A program made the position numbers and the translations under genes. From Maribacter orientalis (GTDB lineage: Bacteria; Bacteroidota; Bacteroidia; Flavobacteriales; Flavobacteriaceae): 64,000 nucleotides of DNA. The DNA is taken from contig NZ_FNZN01000002.1 of the NCBI RefSeq assembly GCF_900109345.1, positions 496,001 through 560,000 of the forward strand, given 5' to 3'. Position 1 is the stretch's first letter; every line of letters begins with the position of its first letter. This document shows positions 10,420-19,827 of the stretch, in pieces. The notes beneath the pieces are model-generated. The model made no database searches. It saw nothing but the letters and a program-made list of their open reading frames with translations, and was not told the origin of the DNA.

Positions 10420-10899
10420 ATGCGTAAATTATTTACTTTATTAGCTCTTAGCACCATTATTATCAGCTGTGGCGAAAAGAAAGAAGAGAAAAAAGAAGGT
10501 TTTGAAATGAACAGAGCCAAAAAAGAAGTTAAAGCTGAAACAGCAAGTGAAGGTGTACCTGTTGACCTTGATAACAAAGGAGTAGGTCCAATAACAGATG
10601 TCACATTTTCTGATGCTATCAACGAAGAAATGGCTGCGGCAGGTAAGGAAAAATTTCAAGCAATTTGTACGGCATGCCATATGGCAGAGCAACGTATGAT
10701 CGGGCCAGCATTAAAAGGTGTCTTCGAACGTAGAAGCCCAGAATGGGTTATGAACATGATTATCAACCCAGATAAAATGTTGAAAGAAGACCCTATTGCA
10801 AAAGCATTATTGAAAGAATACAATAATGCCATCATGCTTAATCAAAACTTAAAAGAAGAAGACGCTCGTAATTTAGCAGAATACTTACGTACGCTCTAA
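10420..10899 (+). CDS. c-type cytochrome lipoprotein
   Basis: A 159-residue single-haem cytochrome c anchored as a lipoprotein. The signal peptide ends with a lipobox-like IISCGE (C17). It is followed by a lysine/glutamate-rich linker (about 19-45) and then a class-I cytochrome domain with the haem motif CTACH (C83, C86, H87). A later methionine around IMLNQNL, in the helix before the C-terminus, is the likely sixth ligand. LAEYLRTL closes the fold. It probably carries electrons in the periplasm. A strong hairpin terminator follows directly. Confidence 0.9.
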   Translation: MRKLFTLLALSTIIISCGEKKEEKKEGFEMNRAKKEVKAETASEGVPVDLDNKGVGPITDVTFSDAINEEMAAAGKEKFQAICTACHMAEQRMIGPALKGVFERRSPEWVMNMIINPDKMLKEDPIAKALLKEYNNAIMLNQNLKEEDARNLAEYLRTL

Positions 10900-10918
10900 G
10901 TTAATTTATACACATTAT

Positions 10919-10953
10919 AAAAAAACCCTTTCAATAGCTTGAAAGGGTTTTTT
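10919..10953 (+). terminator. Rho-independent terminator after the cytochrome c gene
   Basis: A perfect stem of about 15 pairs (AACCCTTTCAA against TTGAAAGGGTT, with flanking A and T runs) and a four-base TAGC loop, ending in a run of T. It starts about 20 bases after the cytochrome stop codon. Confidence 0.9.
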
Positions 10954-11100
10954 AGTTATAAACACATTTCTATTTCTCGATTTAATAATTAAAACCAATC
11001 TTTAATTTTACAATTAAATCGTATAATTGAGAAAATTACGTAGTGTAGGTTTTAGCCGGTTTTTTCGACCAAGAAGATATAATTTGAAATTAATAATCTA

Positions 11101-11790
11101 ATGCAAAACGATAAAATAAAGATTGATATAGTTTCTGATGTTGCATGTCCTTGGTGTTATGTTGGTAAAAAAAGATTAGAAAAAGCAATTAAACAATGGG
11201 GTGGTATTCCAATAGAAATAGAATGGCATCCATTTCAACTAGATCCCAATATGCCAAAAGAAGGTTTGGATAGAGATACTTATTTAACCAATAAATTTGG
11301 AAGCTTAGAAGGCCCACTAGAAATGACAAAACATTTAGAAAAAAGTGGAAAGGAAGAAGGCATTACTTTCAACTTCGGACAAGAATGGCTTGCAGTCAAT
11401 ACACTTCAATTACACCAACTATTACATGTAGCTGGTGAAGAAGGATTTAAAGATGTATTGAAAGAGCGTTTAATGAAAGCTTATTTTGATGAAAACCTTC
11501 ACTTGAATACCATTGATGTATTAAGCTCAATAATGGCTGAATATAATTGGTCTGCCAAAAAGACAAAACAAGTTTTAGATGATGATGGCATCGCGTATGC
11601 TGTTAAACAAGAGATTGCTCATTATCAACAACGTGGTGTTAATAGCGTACCGTATTTCATTATTAATGACAAATATGGTATTAGTGGCGCACAGCCGGCA
11701 TCGGTATTTTTAGAAGCATTTCAACAAGTATCACCTTTAAATATCATAAGTAAAGGTGATAGTTGTGATCCGGCATCTGGAGTTTGTTAA
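11101..11790 (+). CDS. DsbA-family (FrnE-like) oxidoreductase
   Basis: A 229-residue thioredoxin-fold protein with an inserted helical domain. The active site is CPWCYVGKKRLEKA (C16 and C19) and the cis-proline loop is VNSVPYFIINDKYGISGAQP, both typical of the FrnE/2-hydroxychromene-isomerase-like branch. There is no signal peptide, so it is cytoplasmic. A C-terminal pair of cysteines (SCDPASGVC) is a variable extra. It lies 62 bases before a thioredoxin gene, so a common redox role is plausible. Confidence 0.88.
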   Translation: MQNDKIKIDIVSDVACPWCYVGKKRLEKAIKQWGGIPIEIEWHPFQLDPNMPKEGLDRDTYLTNKFGSLEGPLEMTKHLEKSGKEEGITFNFGQEWLAVNTLQLHQLLHVAGEEGFKDVLKERLMKAYFDENLHLNTIDVLSSIMAEYNWSAKKTKQVLDDDGIAYAVKQEIAHYQQRGVNSVPYFIINDKYGISGAQPASVFLEAFQQVSPLNIISKGDSCDPASGVC

Positions 11791-11852
11791 CGTTACACTA
11801 AAAGAATAGAAGTTATTCAATATTATATTTTGAACATTAAAAAGCAAGAACT

Positions 11853-12149
11853 ATGAAATCATCATTTTCTGAAATAATAAAAGGAGAAACACCTGTACTG
11901 GTTGATTTTTTTGCTGACTGGTGTGGCCCATGTAAATCATTGGCTCCAATTCTTAAAGACGTAAAAAGTGATTTAGGAGATTCAATAAAAGTCATAAAAA
12001 TAGATGTAGATAAAAACCAAGCGTTAGCCACACAATATCAGGTAAGAGGAGTGCCTACTATGATTTTGTTTAAAAACGGCAAACAAGTTTGGAGACAATC
12101 GGGAGTGGTGCCCAAGCATGACCTTTTACAGATTATTAAAACTTCTTAA
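11853..12149 (+). CDS. Thioredoxin
   Basis: A 98-residue cytoplasmic thioredoxin with the redox site DWCGPCKSLAP (C24 and C27), the cis-proline in VRGVPTMILFKNG, and the C-terminal W-x-QSG. The length is close to that of a minimal thioredoxin. It follows the DsbA-like gene on the same strand and converges with the lactonase gene, sharing the TTAA stop palindrome. Confidence 0.93.
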   Translation: MKSSFSEIIKGETPVLVDFFADWCGPCKSLAPILKDVKSDLGDSIKVIKIDVDKNQALATQYQVRGVPTMILFKNGKQVWRQSGVVPKHDLLQIIKTS

Positions 12150-13255
12150 TAAAATTTCAAACAAACTGGACTAGGCAAATCAACCTGGCTAACGTAACTC
12201 AAAGTACCGAGTTCAATATTTCGTTTAAAGACAACGATGTTGTTACTGCGTTGATTTGCTACCAGCACATATTTTCCGCTAGGATCAATTGAAAAATTTC
12301 GAGGCCAATCGCCCTCTACAGATTCTCTACCTAATAGATTCAGTTTACCGGTTGCTTGATCAACCTCAAAAATAACTATGGTATTTTCTCCCCTATTTGT
12401 ACCATAAAGAAACTTGCCATCTGAAGATAAATGAATATCGGCACAAAAACTTTCACCCTCAAAATTAGAGGCTGTGGTTTCTTGAGTTTCAATAGCATAG
12501 TACTTTTCGTCATCCAAACCAAAAACCGTAATGGTTGAATTCAATTCATTTATTACGTAAATAAACTTTTCATCTTTAGAGGTAACAAAATGTCTAGGCC
12601 CTGCACCCTCAGCCACAACTAATTCTTTCTGCCCGCTTGAAAAGTATTGACCATCATTTTTACTGTACTTTTCAATTCTATCTAATCCTAAATCAGACAC
12701 AAATAATTCTCCATTTATAAATTCCGCCATATGAGCATGAGCAGTCTTGGTTGTATCTAAAATCTTATGGTCTATAATTTGAGGTGAAGGATTAAGGTTG
12801 CCATTATCCGCAGCACTGTAAACTGCAACATTCCCTCCTGTATAATTTGCTACTGCCACCATATTGCCGTTTTCACTAACGCCAACATAACAAGGATTAG
12901 CACCATAGGTAGACTTTACATCTACTTCTGTAAGTACAGTATCTTTGACCCTAAACGTGGTAATTGAGCCATGATCTTCTTTAAAATCATCAACCTCGCT
13001 TACTGCATACATGGTATTCTTATCAGGAGATAAAGTTAAATATGAAGGGTTTTTAATAGCCGCAGCTAGGGTTTTATTCTCTAACTGTCCTGTTTCAAGA
13101 TTGAAGTTATACCTATAAATACCTTCACTCCCATTATTGGTATATGTACCAACAAATAGAATCTCTTCATTTTGCATCTCCTTCATCTTACAACTATTTA
13201 CCAGGCTCAATACTATTCCTAATAACAAAACAGCAACCAGCGATTTGTATTTCAT
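12146..13255 (-). CDS. Lactonase-family beta-propeller lipoprotein
   Basis: A 369-residue seven-bladed beta-propeller of the 6-phosphogluconolactonase-like family (PF10282). The N-terminus has a signal peptide and lipobox (SLVNSCKM). The repeats show the usual pattern, for example GTYTNNGSEGIYRYNFN, NPSYLTLSPDKNTMYAVSEVD, GPRHFVTSKDEKFIYVINE and WPRNFSIDPSGKYVLVANQ. As a surface or periplasmic lipoprotein it is unlikely to be the pentose-phosphate enzyme itself. A role on extracellular lactones or sugars is more likely, but unproven. Confidence 0.85.
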   Translation of the reverse strand: MKYKSLVAVLLLGIVLSLVNSCKMKEMQNEEILFVGTYTNNGSEGIYRYNFNLETGQLENKTLAAAIKNPSYLTLSPDKNTMYAVSEVDDFKEDHGSITTFRVKDTVLTEVDVKSTYGANPCYVGVSENGNMVAVANYTGGNVAVYSAADNGNLNPSPQIIDHKILDTTKTAHAHMAEFINGELFVSDLGLDRIEKYSKNDGQYFSSGQKELVVAEGAGPRHFVTSKDEKFIYVINELNSTITVFGLDDEKYYAIETQETTASNFEGESFCADIHLSSDGKFLYGTNRGENTIVIFEVDQATGKLNLLGRESVEGDWPRNFSIDPSGKYVLVANQRSNNIVVFKRNIELGTLSYVSQVDLPSPVCLKFY

Positions 13256-13358
13256 ATTCTAAAAATAAGCACAATTTAATTCTGTCTAATACGAAACGCG
13301 AAATATTATACCTAACCAAATGGTATTGAATACTCCTATTTAAAAATAAGTGTAAATA

Positions 13359-13715
13359 TTAGTATTTAGCTTCTAAAAGCATTGTAAAATCTATATGGTC
13401 CAAAGTTTTCTTATGAGTGGCTTCTAAAACAACAGGAGGCGCAACACCGGCCTCAGAAGCTTGCTTCCAACGTAAGGCGCAAAGGCACCATTTATCACCG
13501 ACTTTTAGTCCGGGAAAATTATACATTGGCTTAGCAGTACTTAAGTCATTTCCTTGTTCTTTTGTGTATTCCAGAAATTCTGTTGTCATTACTGCACAAA
13601 CCGTGTGGGTACCAGAATCCTCTGCACCGGTTTTGCAGAAGCCATCTCGATAAAAGCCCGTTAAAGGCTCATAACAACAAGAAATTAAATTTGTTCCTAA
13701 AACATTAAGAGGCAT
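13359..13715 (-). CDS. DUF2237 family protein
   Basis: A 118-residue protein of unknown function that matches the DUF2237 pattern. It begins NVLGTNLISCCYEPLTGFYRDGFCKTG, continues DSGTHTVCAVMTTEFLEYTKEQGNDLSTAKP, and ends GDKWCLCALRWKQASEAGVAPPVVLEATHKKTLD. It is rich in conserved cysteines, which suggests metal or redox chemistry, but none is established. No signal peptide. It is monocistronic. Confidence 0.85.
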   Translation of the reverse strand: MPLNVLGTNLISCCYEPLTGFYRDGFCKTGAEDSGTHTVCAVMTTEFLEYTKEQGNDLSTAKPMYNFPGLKVGDKWCLCALRWKQASEAGVAPPVVLEATHKKTLDHIDFTMLLEAKY

Positions 13716-13869
13716 AATTTTCTATTTTAAAATCAAGTAGTACCAACATTAAGATAACATTCTTATTTACCCCAAAGGGCTGTAAATACTCTCTTTTCAT
13801 TCTATGATACAATTTAACAAATAACTAAAGAACCAATCCGTTTTATCTTTTAATACAGTGATTTGTCAG

Positions 13870-14253
13870 CTACTTAGTTTCGAATCGAATTAAAATGATG
13901 AATAATATCATATTTAGTAGCGAGTAGAATAATGATGGAAAAGCTAATATAAATGGGTCCTTGATTTTAATTCTTACCATAAACCCAAAAGCCATTAAAA
14001 TAGCTAAACCTAAGCTTGCTAACATTGCCCAGTTTTTAGAAAAAAGACCCATAAAAAGACCTACGGAACCTAATAATTGCAGAACACCGACCAAGACTCT
14101 AAATTTCTCTAAATCATAACGTTTAAATTCAATCACCATGAAATTTGAAAACAAACAGCTAATCCCAAAAAAAAGAAACGAAAGTCCGGAAAAAACAATA
14201 ATTACCTTAGTAACCCACAAATATTCCTTAAAATCAGAGAACAATATATTCAC
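13870..14253 (-). CDS. DoxX-like membrane protein
   Basis: A 127-residue protein with four hydrophobic segments (about 15-35, 50-70, 75-95 and 100-122). It has the layout of small DoxX/DoxD-like proteins, with FRVLVGVLQLLGSVGLFMGL in the second segment and MVRIKIKDPFILAFPS in the loop before the last. It is divergent from a second protein of the same type (14299-14670). The pair probably arose by duplication. Function unknown. Confidence 0.65.
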   Translation of the reverse strand: MNILFSDFKEYLWVTKVIIVFSGLSFLFFGISCLFSNFMVIEFKRYDLEKFRVLVGVLQLLGSVGLFMGLFSKNWAMLASLGLAILMAFGFMVRIKIKDPFILAFPSLFYSLLNMILFIILIRFETK

Positions 14254-14298
14254 ATTTAAAATATTTTGTTTAATTTTAATTCAAATATATCAAACAAT

Positions 14299-14670
14299 AT
14301 GGATTTTGTTGTCATTTTTGCCAAAGTAATTATTTTCGTAGCCATCATTAATGTTTGGTTCTTTCGATTCAATAAAAAAACAATGTACAGGGGAGGAAAT
14401 GCTTCGTCAATGAAAGAAGAATTCGCCGCTTATGGATTATCTGAATCTACTATGTATACCATTGGTGCCTTAAAAGTACTTGGTGCCCTAGGCTTAATAG
14501 TTTCTATTTGGGTTCCTATGTTAACTCTACCTTCTGCCGGTTTAATGGCAATACTAATGGTAGGAGCCATATTAATGCATGTAAAGATTAAAGATTCACC
14601 GAAACAATCAATGCCTGCAGCAATATTTCTATTACTATCTCTATTTATTATTAGCCAATCTTACATTTAG
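14299..14670 (+). CDS. DoxX-like membrane protein
   Basis: A 123-residue protein with four membrane segments and the pattern TIGALKVLGALGLIVSIWVPMLTLPSAGLMAILMVGAILMHVKIKDSPKQSMPAAIFLLLSL, as in DoxX-like family members. I start it at the ATG at 14299 (MDFVVIFAKV), which opens directly into the first membrane segment. An ATG at 14266 would add 11 polar residues. It is divergent from the other DoxX-like gene, whose start is 45 bases away. Confidence 0.7.
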   Translation: MDFVVIFAKVIIFVAIINVWFFRFNKKTMYRGGNASSMKEEFAAYGLSESTMYTIGALKVLGALGLIVSIWVPMLTLPSAGLMAILMVGAILMHVKIKDSPKQSMPAAIFLLLSLFIISQSYI

Positions 14671-14801
14671 TAAGTTGCCACAAAAAATATGCTATCCTTG
14701 AAAATTTAAAAGCAATAAAATCTTAAAAATAATACCTAAACACTTCGATAAATAAGATTTTATGTAACCAAACCTTCAATTTCTCTACATACAAGAAAGA
14801 T

Positions 14802-15080
14802 ATGACAATGGGTTTCTCAGGGCATGCTACACAGGTTTTAAAGTCAAATAGGGTTTTACTTAAAAAAAGTAGAAGCTTTAGTGAATTGCGTAAAGATTAT
14901 CTTAACTACTCACAAGAAACAAAACTTCACTTTAAAGAACTTACCGATGTTGAGCGTAAAGTGGTACGTGATAAAATAAGAGCTCAAGCCAAAAAAGATA
15001 GCATACAAGAAATAGGTATTTATATACTCTCTTTAGCTTTAGTCTTAGGAGTCTTTTACGCTATCTATAATTTTAGGTAA
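14802..15080 (+). CDS. Small protein with one C-terminal membrane segment
   Basis: A 92-residue protein of unknown function. Residues 1-65 are basic and helical (FSELRKDYLNYSQETKLHFKELTDVERKVVRDKIRAQAKKD). One membrane segment follows at about 70-90 (IGIYILSLALVLGVFYAIY). An alternative ATG at 14808 would remove two residues. The layout (soluble helical head, single tail anchor) resembles small conserved flavobacterial proteins of unknown role. It ends 25 bases from the convergent SulP gene, with no clear terminator between. Confidence 0.6.
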   Translation: MTMGFSGHATQVLKSNRVLLKKSRSFSELRKDYLNYSQETKLHFKELTDVERKVVRDKIRAQAKKDSIQEIGIYILSLALVLGVFYAIYNFR

Positions 15081-15104
15081 TAACAATGACTAATGTGCGG
15101 GCTC

Positions 15105-16736
15105 CTATAAACCCCAAAGTTTAAATGGGTTTTTAGTTTCTGCATCTTTTGTTTTAGAAAGAGGTTTATCAACCATGACCTTGTAGGAAGGATCTTCCAT
15201 GACATTCACATCAATTATTTCTTCTGCATTTTCTAATAAACGAATACAATCTTTACTTAAATGGCGCAAATGCACCTTTTTGCCAATTTTAGCGTAACGC
15301 TCTGTAATCTTATTCAAGGCCTCAATACCACTCATGTCAGCTACCCTACTTTCTTGAAAATCAATTATTACTTCATTAGGGTCACTAACCACATCAAATT
15401 TTTCGCTGAAAAGCGTTGTAGATCCAAAAAATAAAGGTCCGTAAATTTCATAATGCTTAACTCCATTCTCATCAACATACTTTCTTGCACGTATTCTCTT
15501 TGCATTCTCCCAAGAATAAGCCAGTGCAGAAATAACAACACCTAAAAGTACCGCAACCGCTAAATTGTGCGTTACCGCAGTTATTAAGGTTACTAAAATC
15601 ATTACTACAACATCTGAATTTGGCATTTTACGAAAGGTCTTAAAACTTGCCCACTCAAAAGTACCTATGGCTACCATAAACATTAACCCAACCAATGCGG
15701 CCATAGGTAAACGTTCGATTACACTTGACCCGAACATAATAAACACTAACAACATTACAGCTGCGGTTATACCAGATAACCTTGCTCTAGCCCCTGAAGA
15801 AGTATTAATTAAACTTTGACCAATCATTGCACAACCACCCATTCCTGATAAAAATCCTGATAGTATGTTAGCGGTACCTTGTGCCACACATTCCCTATTA
15901 CCACTACCTCTTGTTTCGGTTATCTCATCAATAATGTTCAATGTCAATAAACTCTCAATTAAACCAACACCTGCAACAATGGCTGCAAACGGAAATATAA
16001 TTTTAAAAGTTTCAAATGTTAATGGTATTTGCGGGATGGATAATGGCGGGAATCCACCTTTAATAGATTCGCCTTCTCTCATTGTATCGGCAACCGTCAA
16101 GGTATCAATTCCAAAACCTATTACTATCGCCGAAACTACAACGATAGCTACCAATGAGGATGGTATTGCTTTGGTTAATTTAGGAAGCCCCCAAATGATA
16201 AGCATTGTAAGAAGGGTAAGCCCTAACATCATTGCCATGTTCATACCCGTTAACAAATTGTCGGTTCCTTTTTGATAGAAGTTCGGAAATTGAGCCATGA
16301 AAATAATAATGGCCAAACCATTAACAAAACCGAACATTACCGGATGCGGTACTAAACGTATGAACTTTCCTAATCGTAAAACTCCCGCTAATATTTGTAA
16401 AATACCTGCGATTATGACCGTAGCAAAAACATAATTCAATATTGTTTCAGGCTCAATACCTGGAAAATTACGTTTCAATTCTAGTATCAACCCAATGAAA
16501 ATTACGGCAACAGCACCTGTTGCTCCAGAAATCATTCCTGGTCTACCGCCAAAAATTGAAGTGATTAGAGCAAGTACAAAAGCTGCATATAGCCCCGTTA
16601 ACGGAGAGAAGCCGGGGATAAGAGCAAACGCAATTGCCTCTGGTACTAAAGCCAAGGCTACCGTGAGTCCAGATAGAATTTCTGTCTTATAATCTACTTT
16701 TTGTTTAAAATTGAATAAATTAAAAATCTTCGCCAT
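15105..16736 (-). CDS. SulP-family anion transporter with STAS domain
   Basis: A 543-residue inner-membrane anion permease (sulfate, bicarbonate or another anion). The N-terminal region has the SulP pattern KTEILSGLTVALALVPEAIAFALIPGFSPLTGLYAAF and GRPGMISGATGAVAVI, with ten or more membrane segments to about residue 405. A C-terminal STAS domain follows (about 430-520, VIIDFQESRVADMSGIEALNKI). The substrate is not decided by the sequence. It differs from the second SulP (54799-56391), which lacks such a clear STAS motif and lies beside carbonic anhydrases. No sulfate-assimilation genes adjoin it. Confidence 0.93.
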   Translation of the reverse strand: MAKIFNLFNFKQKVDYKTEILSGLTVALALVPEAIAFALIPGFSPLTGLYAAFVLALITSIFGGRPGMISGATGAVAVIFIGLILELKRNFPGIEPETILNYVFATVIIAGILQILAGVLRLGKFIRLVPHPVMFGFVNGLAIIIFMAQFPNFYQKGTDNLLTGMNMAMMLGLTLLTMLIIWGLPKLTKAIPSSLVAIVVVSAIVIGFGIDTLTVADTMREGESIKGGFPPLSIPQIPLTFETFKIIFPFAAIVAGVGLIESLLTLNIIDEITETRGSGNRECVAQGTANILSGFLSGMGGCAMIGQSLINTSSGARARLSGITAAVMLLVFIMFGSSVIERLPMAALVGLMFMVAIGTFEWASFKTFRKMPNSDVVVMILVTLITAVTHNLAVAVLLGVVISALAYSWENAKRIRARKYVDENGVKHYEIYGPLFFGSTTLFSEKFDVVSDPNEVIIDFQESRVADMSGIEALNKITERYAKIGKKVHLRHLSKDCIRLLENAEEIIDVNVMEDPSYKVMVDKPLSKTKDAETKNPFKLWGL

Positions 16737-16766
16737 GCGCCTTTACTTTTAAAGGGCGCAAATTTA
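16737..16766 (-). promoter_or_regulatory. Leader hairpin and -7 element before the SulP-STAS gene
   Basis: On the minus strand a perfect TAAATTTG -7 match lies at 16759-16766, with TTTTG about 15 bases upstream (a short spacer). Right after it, 16737-16759 can form a hairpin of GCGCC(C)TTT against AAAGGCGC that ends directly at the start codon. A structure there could hide the ribosome-binding region. Confidence 0.4.
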
Positions 16767-16840
16767 AGGCTTATTGTTCTGCAAAAGAATCAATTACTAG
16801 AAAAACCCCCATTAAATCCCAACCTCAATTATTCAAAAAC

Positions 16841-17164
16841 TCACTTTGCCCAATAGTCAACTACAAATACTTTTTCTAAATGGGGCTGAAGACTTGCTAC
16901 AAACTCTTGATGTTTTGGATGTGGAGTATATATACTATCTCTATCTTTTTTTGAATTAAATGTAATCATATAACAATGAGTAAAATCTTGATGAAAGTTT
17001 TCAGGACTATCATTTAAGCCCCATTCAAAATCTTTAATTACCGAAATGTAATCTGGTAGGGCATTAAAATTATCATTTAACTTTTGTACATCTGCTTCAC
17101 TAGCATCATCATTGAATTTAAAAATCACGATATGTCTTAATAAATTTTTATTCTGTTTCTTCAT
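16841..17164 (-). CDS. Dabb-domain (stress-responsive A/B barrel) protein
   Basis: A 107-residue dimeric alpha+beta barrel (Dabb) protein. LLRHIVIFKFNDDASEADVQKLNDNFNALP is the typical first strand and helix. FEWGLNDSPENFHQDFTHCYMITFNSKKDRDSIYTPHPKHQEFVASLQPHLEKVFVVDYW completes the repeat. Relatives bind small aromatic or terpenoid compounds or act as cyclases or decarboxylases. The role here is unknown. It is downstream of the phytanoyl-CoA dioxygenase/symporter/SDR set on the same strand, with a 144-base gap, so membership in that unit is uncertain. Confidence 0.85.
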   Translation of the reverse strand: MKKQNKNLLRHIVIFKFNDDASEADVQKLNDNFNALPDYISVIKDFEWGLNDSPENFHQDFTHCYMITFNSKKDRDSIYTPHPKHQEFVASLQPHLEKVFVVDYWAK

Positions 17165-17308
17165 TTATACTAATTCTTATTTATAGCTTAATTTCTTTAC
17201 TCATATCGTCTTGTAATATCCCTCTAGAAAAACGCTGATTAAAATGATGGACAATCAGTTTTTTAAAAAATCTATATTAAATCAGAATTATTTTTCAAAT
17301 TGTGGTAA

Positions 17309-18103
17309 TTATAGAATTCCTCCCATACTACCTCCATCAACCCTTATAGCAGACCCATTTGTTGCAGAAGAAAGAGAACTTGCCATATAGGTAATTGTAT
17401 TTGCAATTTCACCAACCTTAGCAAATCTTTGCAATAGTGAAGAGGTTCTCACTTCGGTAAAAAAAGAGGTTTCAATTTGAGCTTTTGTCTTTCCTTCTTT
17501 TTGAGCGGTATTTTCTAAGAATTGCTCAGCTCCTTCAGACAAAGTAGACCCTGGAATTATGGTATTCACCGTTACTCCAGTACCCTTAGTTAGTTGCGCT
17601 AAACCTCTTGAAACCGCTAAAATTGCAGTTTTGGTCATACTATAGGAAATCAAATCGACAGGCACCAAAGTGGCACACTCACTTGAAATAAATAAGATGC
17701 GGCCCCAATTCTTAGTCAACATTATGGGTAGTATTCTTTTAGATAAGCGTACTCCACTCATTACATTAACTTCAAACTGTTGCTGCCAATCTGAATCTTT
17801 CGTTTCAAAGAATGACGCTGATGAGTATATACCCACATTATTCACAAGAATATCAATCTCAGGAAGTCTGCCCAAATGCTCTTCTATCTGCTTTGTATTG
17901 CTGAAATCAATACAAAGTCCTGAAATAGTATTATTGGGAAATTCTCTTTGTAATTTTTGCACTGCCTCTTGCAGTTTGGTTTCTGTTCTACCGTTAAGAA
18001 TAACATCTACCCCTTCACTAGCCAAAGCCCTTGCCGTTGCATAACCTATACCAGCAGTAGACCCTGTTATGAAAGCTGTTTTTCCTTGTATTTTTAAATC
18101 CAT
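17309..18103 (-). CDS. SDR-family oxidoreductase
   Basis: A 264-residue classical short-chain dehydrogenase. It shows the cofactor motif TGSTAGIG (14-21), then LNGRTETKL (an Arg at the usual NADP-preferring place), the NNVG motif, an active-site Ser-Tyr-Lys pattern (ISSECATLVPVDLISYSMTK) and the C-terminal GSAIRVDGG. The substrate is unknown. It lies 16 bases behind the symporter gene on the same strand. The set may oxidise a compound that the symporter imports. Confidence 0.88.
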   Translation of the reverse strand: MDLKIQGKTAFITGSTAGIGYATARALASEGVDVILNGRTETKLQEAVQKLQREFPNNTISGLCIDFSNTKQIEEHLGRLPEIDILVNNVGIYSSASFFETKDSDWQQQFEVNVMSGVRLSKRILPIMLTKNWGRILFISSECATLVPVDLISYSMTKTAILAVSRGLAQLTKGTGVTVNTIIPGSTLSEGAEQFLENTAQKEGKTKAQIETSFFTEVRTSSLLQRFAKVGEIANTITYMASSLSSATNGSAIRVDGGSMGGIL

Positions 18104-18119
18104 TGTTTCCTGATCTATT

Positions 18120-19799
18120 CTAATTTGCTATTCCCCATGTACTAAACAACCACCATAAAGCAAGCACAAGACCTATTAAAATTACAGTTAAAGTTGCATC
18201 AGAAGACCATTTAACTTTTAGCCGTTCTGAACGCCTTTTAAATGTTACTAGTTCTAACATTTCGGCAGGTTGTGGTTGACCCATTTTACTTACTATCATT
18301 AATATCACAGCGCACAAAATGAACAAGAATAAGGCAAAGTGCAAGAAATTAATATCTAAAAAGACCCCTAAAAAAGATCCTTCATTTACTTGAATAGTTC
18401 CTTCGTTACTTAAAAACTCGGCTACCAGTCTAAAAACTCCAACTGCAAACCCTACCCATAAAGAGACAATAGCGCCTTTAGCGTTTATCCATTTGTAAAA
18501 TAATCCAAAAAGAAAGACCGCAGCAATTGGTGGTGAGATATAGGCCTGTACACTTTGTAGATAGTGGAAAATACCGCCACCCATTAATGATTTCATAAAA
18601 GGAATCCAACCAAGGCTCACAATAACCAAAACAACAGTAGCAATACGCCCAAAACTTACAAGATCTTTTTGAGTAGCCGTAGGCTTATACTTTTGATAAA
18701 AATCGATTGTCAATAACGTAGAACTCGAATTAAACGCAGATGAAAGCGAACTCATTAATGCAGCTAACAGTCCTGCTATGGCTAAGCCTTTCAAGCCTGA
18801 GGGCAAAAATCCATTTATCATTGCTGGAAGGGCTTGATCTGCATTTTCCATTGAAAAATCAATAGCTCCTTCTTGTAATAAAGCATAGGCGATTACACCT
18901 GGAATAAAAAATATAAATACAGGAAGTAATTTCAAATACCCCGCAAATAAGGCTCCCTTTCTTGCGTTATTAATATCTTTTGCAGAGAGTGTGCGCTGTA
19001 CGATATACTGATCTGTACACCAGTACCAAACCCCTAAGATTGGAGCACCAAACAGCATACCGGTCCATGGGTATTCCGTATCAGTCATGGGTCTCCATAG
19101 ATTAAAAAACTGCTCAGTAGGTGGATTGCCTTCTTGGGCAGATGCAATGGTAAGAACATCAATCATATGATCCCATCCACCTAAAGCATATAACCCGAAT
19201 GCGGTAACCGCAATGGTGCCAATTAACAATATAAACGCTTGTACCATATCTGTATAAATCACAGCCTTTAGTCCCCCTAATACCGTGTAGAAGCCAGTTG
19301 CAACAACAGTAATTATAGCACCAGTCCAAAAAGGGATTCCGATAGTTTCAAAAACTAAGGCTCCTGCAAATATGATCAACGAAATTTTTGTGATCACATA
19401 GGCTAAAATTGAAATTACCGAAAGGTAACTTCTACAGGCCTTAGAATATCTTTTTTCAAGAAACTCGGGCATTGTATATACTCCCGTTCGAAGATAAAAA
19501 GGCACAAATACCCAGCCTAGAAGTATTAATACCAGCGATGCTATAATTTCAAAATTCGCCATTGGCATATTACCCCGTGCCCCAGCGCCTGAAACGCCTA
19601 AGATAATCTCTGATCCAATATTTGAAGCAAAAAGTGAGGCTCCAATAACCAACCATCCAGAGTTCCTTCCGGCTAAAAAATAATCAACAGCGCCTCCTGA
19701 TTCTGATTTGTTTTTTGAGGCCCATTGGGCAATCCATAATATAATTCCAAAATAAATAAGTATAATAGTAATGTCTAAATAGCTCAAGCTTGAAAGCAT
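18120..19799 (-). CDS. Sodium:solute symporter (SSS family)
   Basis: A 559-residue inner-membrane Na+-coupled symporter of the SSS family. Motifs include YFLAGRNSGWLVIGASLFASNIGSEIILGVSGAGARGNMPMANFEIIA at the first segments and TDMVQAFILLIGTIAVTAFGLYALGG further on. GLAIAGLLAALMSSLSSAFNSSSTLLTIDFY is also typical of the family, as in sugar/myo-inositol type members. About 13-14 hydrophobic segments are visible. The gene sits between a phytanoyl-CoA dioxygenase (upstream, 28 bases) and an SDR (downstream, 16 bases), which suggests it imports the substrate they act on. Confidence 0.92.
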   Translation of the reverse strand: MLSSLSYLDITIILIYFGIILWIAQWASKNKSESGGAVDYFLAGRNSGWLVIGASLFASNIGSEIILGVSGAGARGNMPMANFEIIASLVLILLGWVFVPFYLRTGVYTMPEFLEKRYSKACRSYLSVISILAYVITKISLIIFAGALVFETIGIPFWTGAIITVVATGFYTVLGGLKAVIYTDMVQAFILLIGTIAVTAFGLYALGGWDHMIDVLTIASAQEGNPPTEQFFNLWRPMTDTEYPWTGMLFGAPILGVWYWCTDQYIVQRTLSAKDINNARKGALFAGYLKLLPVFIFFIPGVIAYALLQEGAIDFSMENADQALPAMINGFLPSGLKGLAIAGLLAALMSSLSSAFNSSSTLLTIDFYQKYKPTATQKDLVSFGRIATVVLVIVSLGWIPFMKSLMGGGIFHYLQSVQAYISPPIAAVFLFGLFYKWINAKGAIVSLWVGFAVGVFRLVAEFLSNEGTIQVNEGSFLGVFLDINFLHFALFLFILCAVILMIVSKMGQPQPAEMLELVTFKRRSERLKVKWSSDATLTVILIGLVLALWWLFSTWGIAN

Positions 19800-19827
19800 A
19801 TGTTATATTTTTTCTTTTAATCAAAAT

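Noticed and set aside
15865-16275. 136-codon plus-strand frame
   Set aside because: It lies opposite the membrane region of the SulP-STAS gene; the minus-strand frame has clear family motifs.
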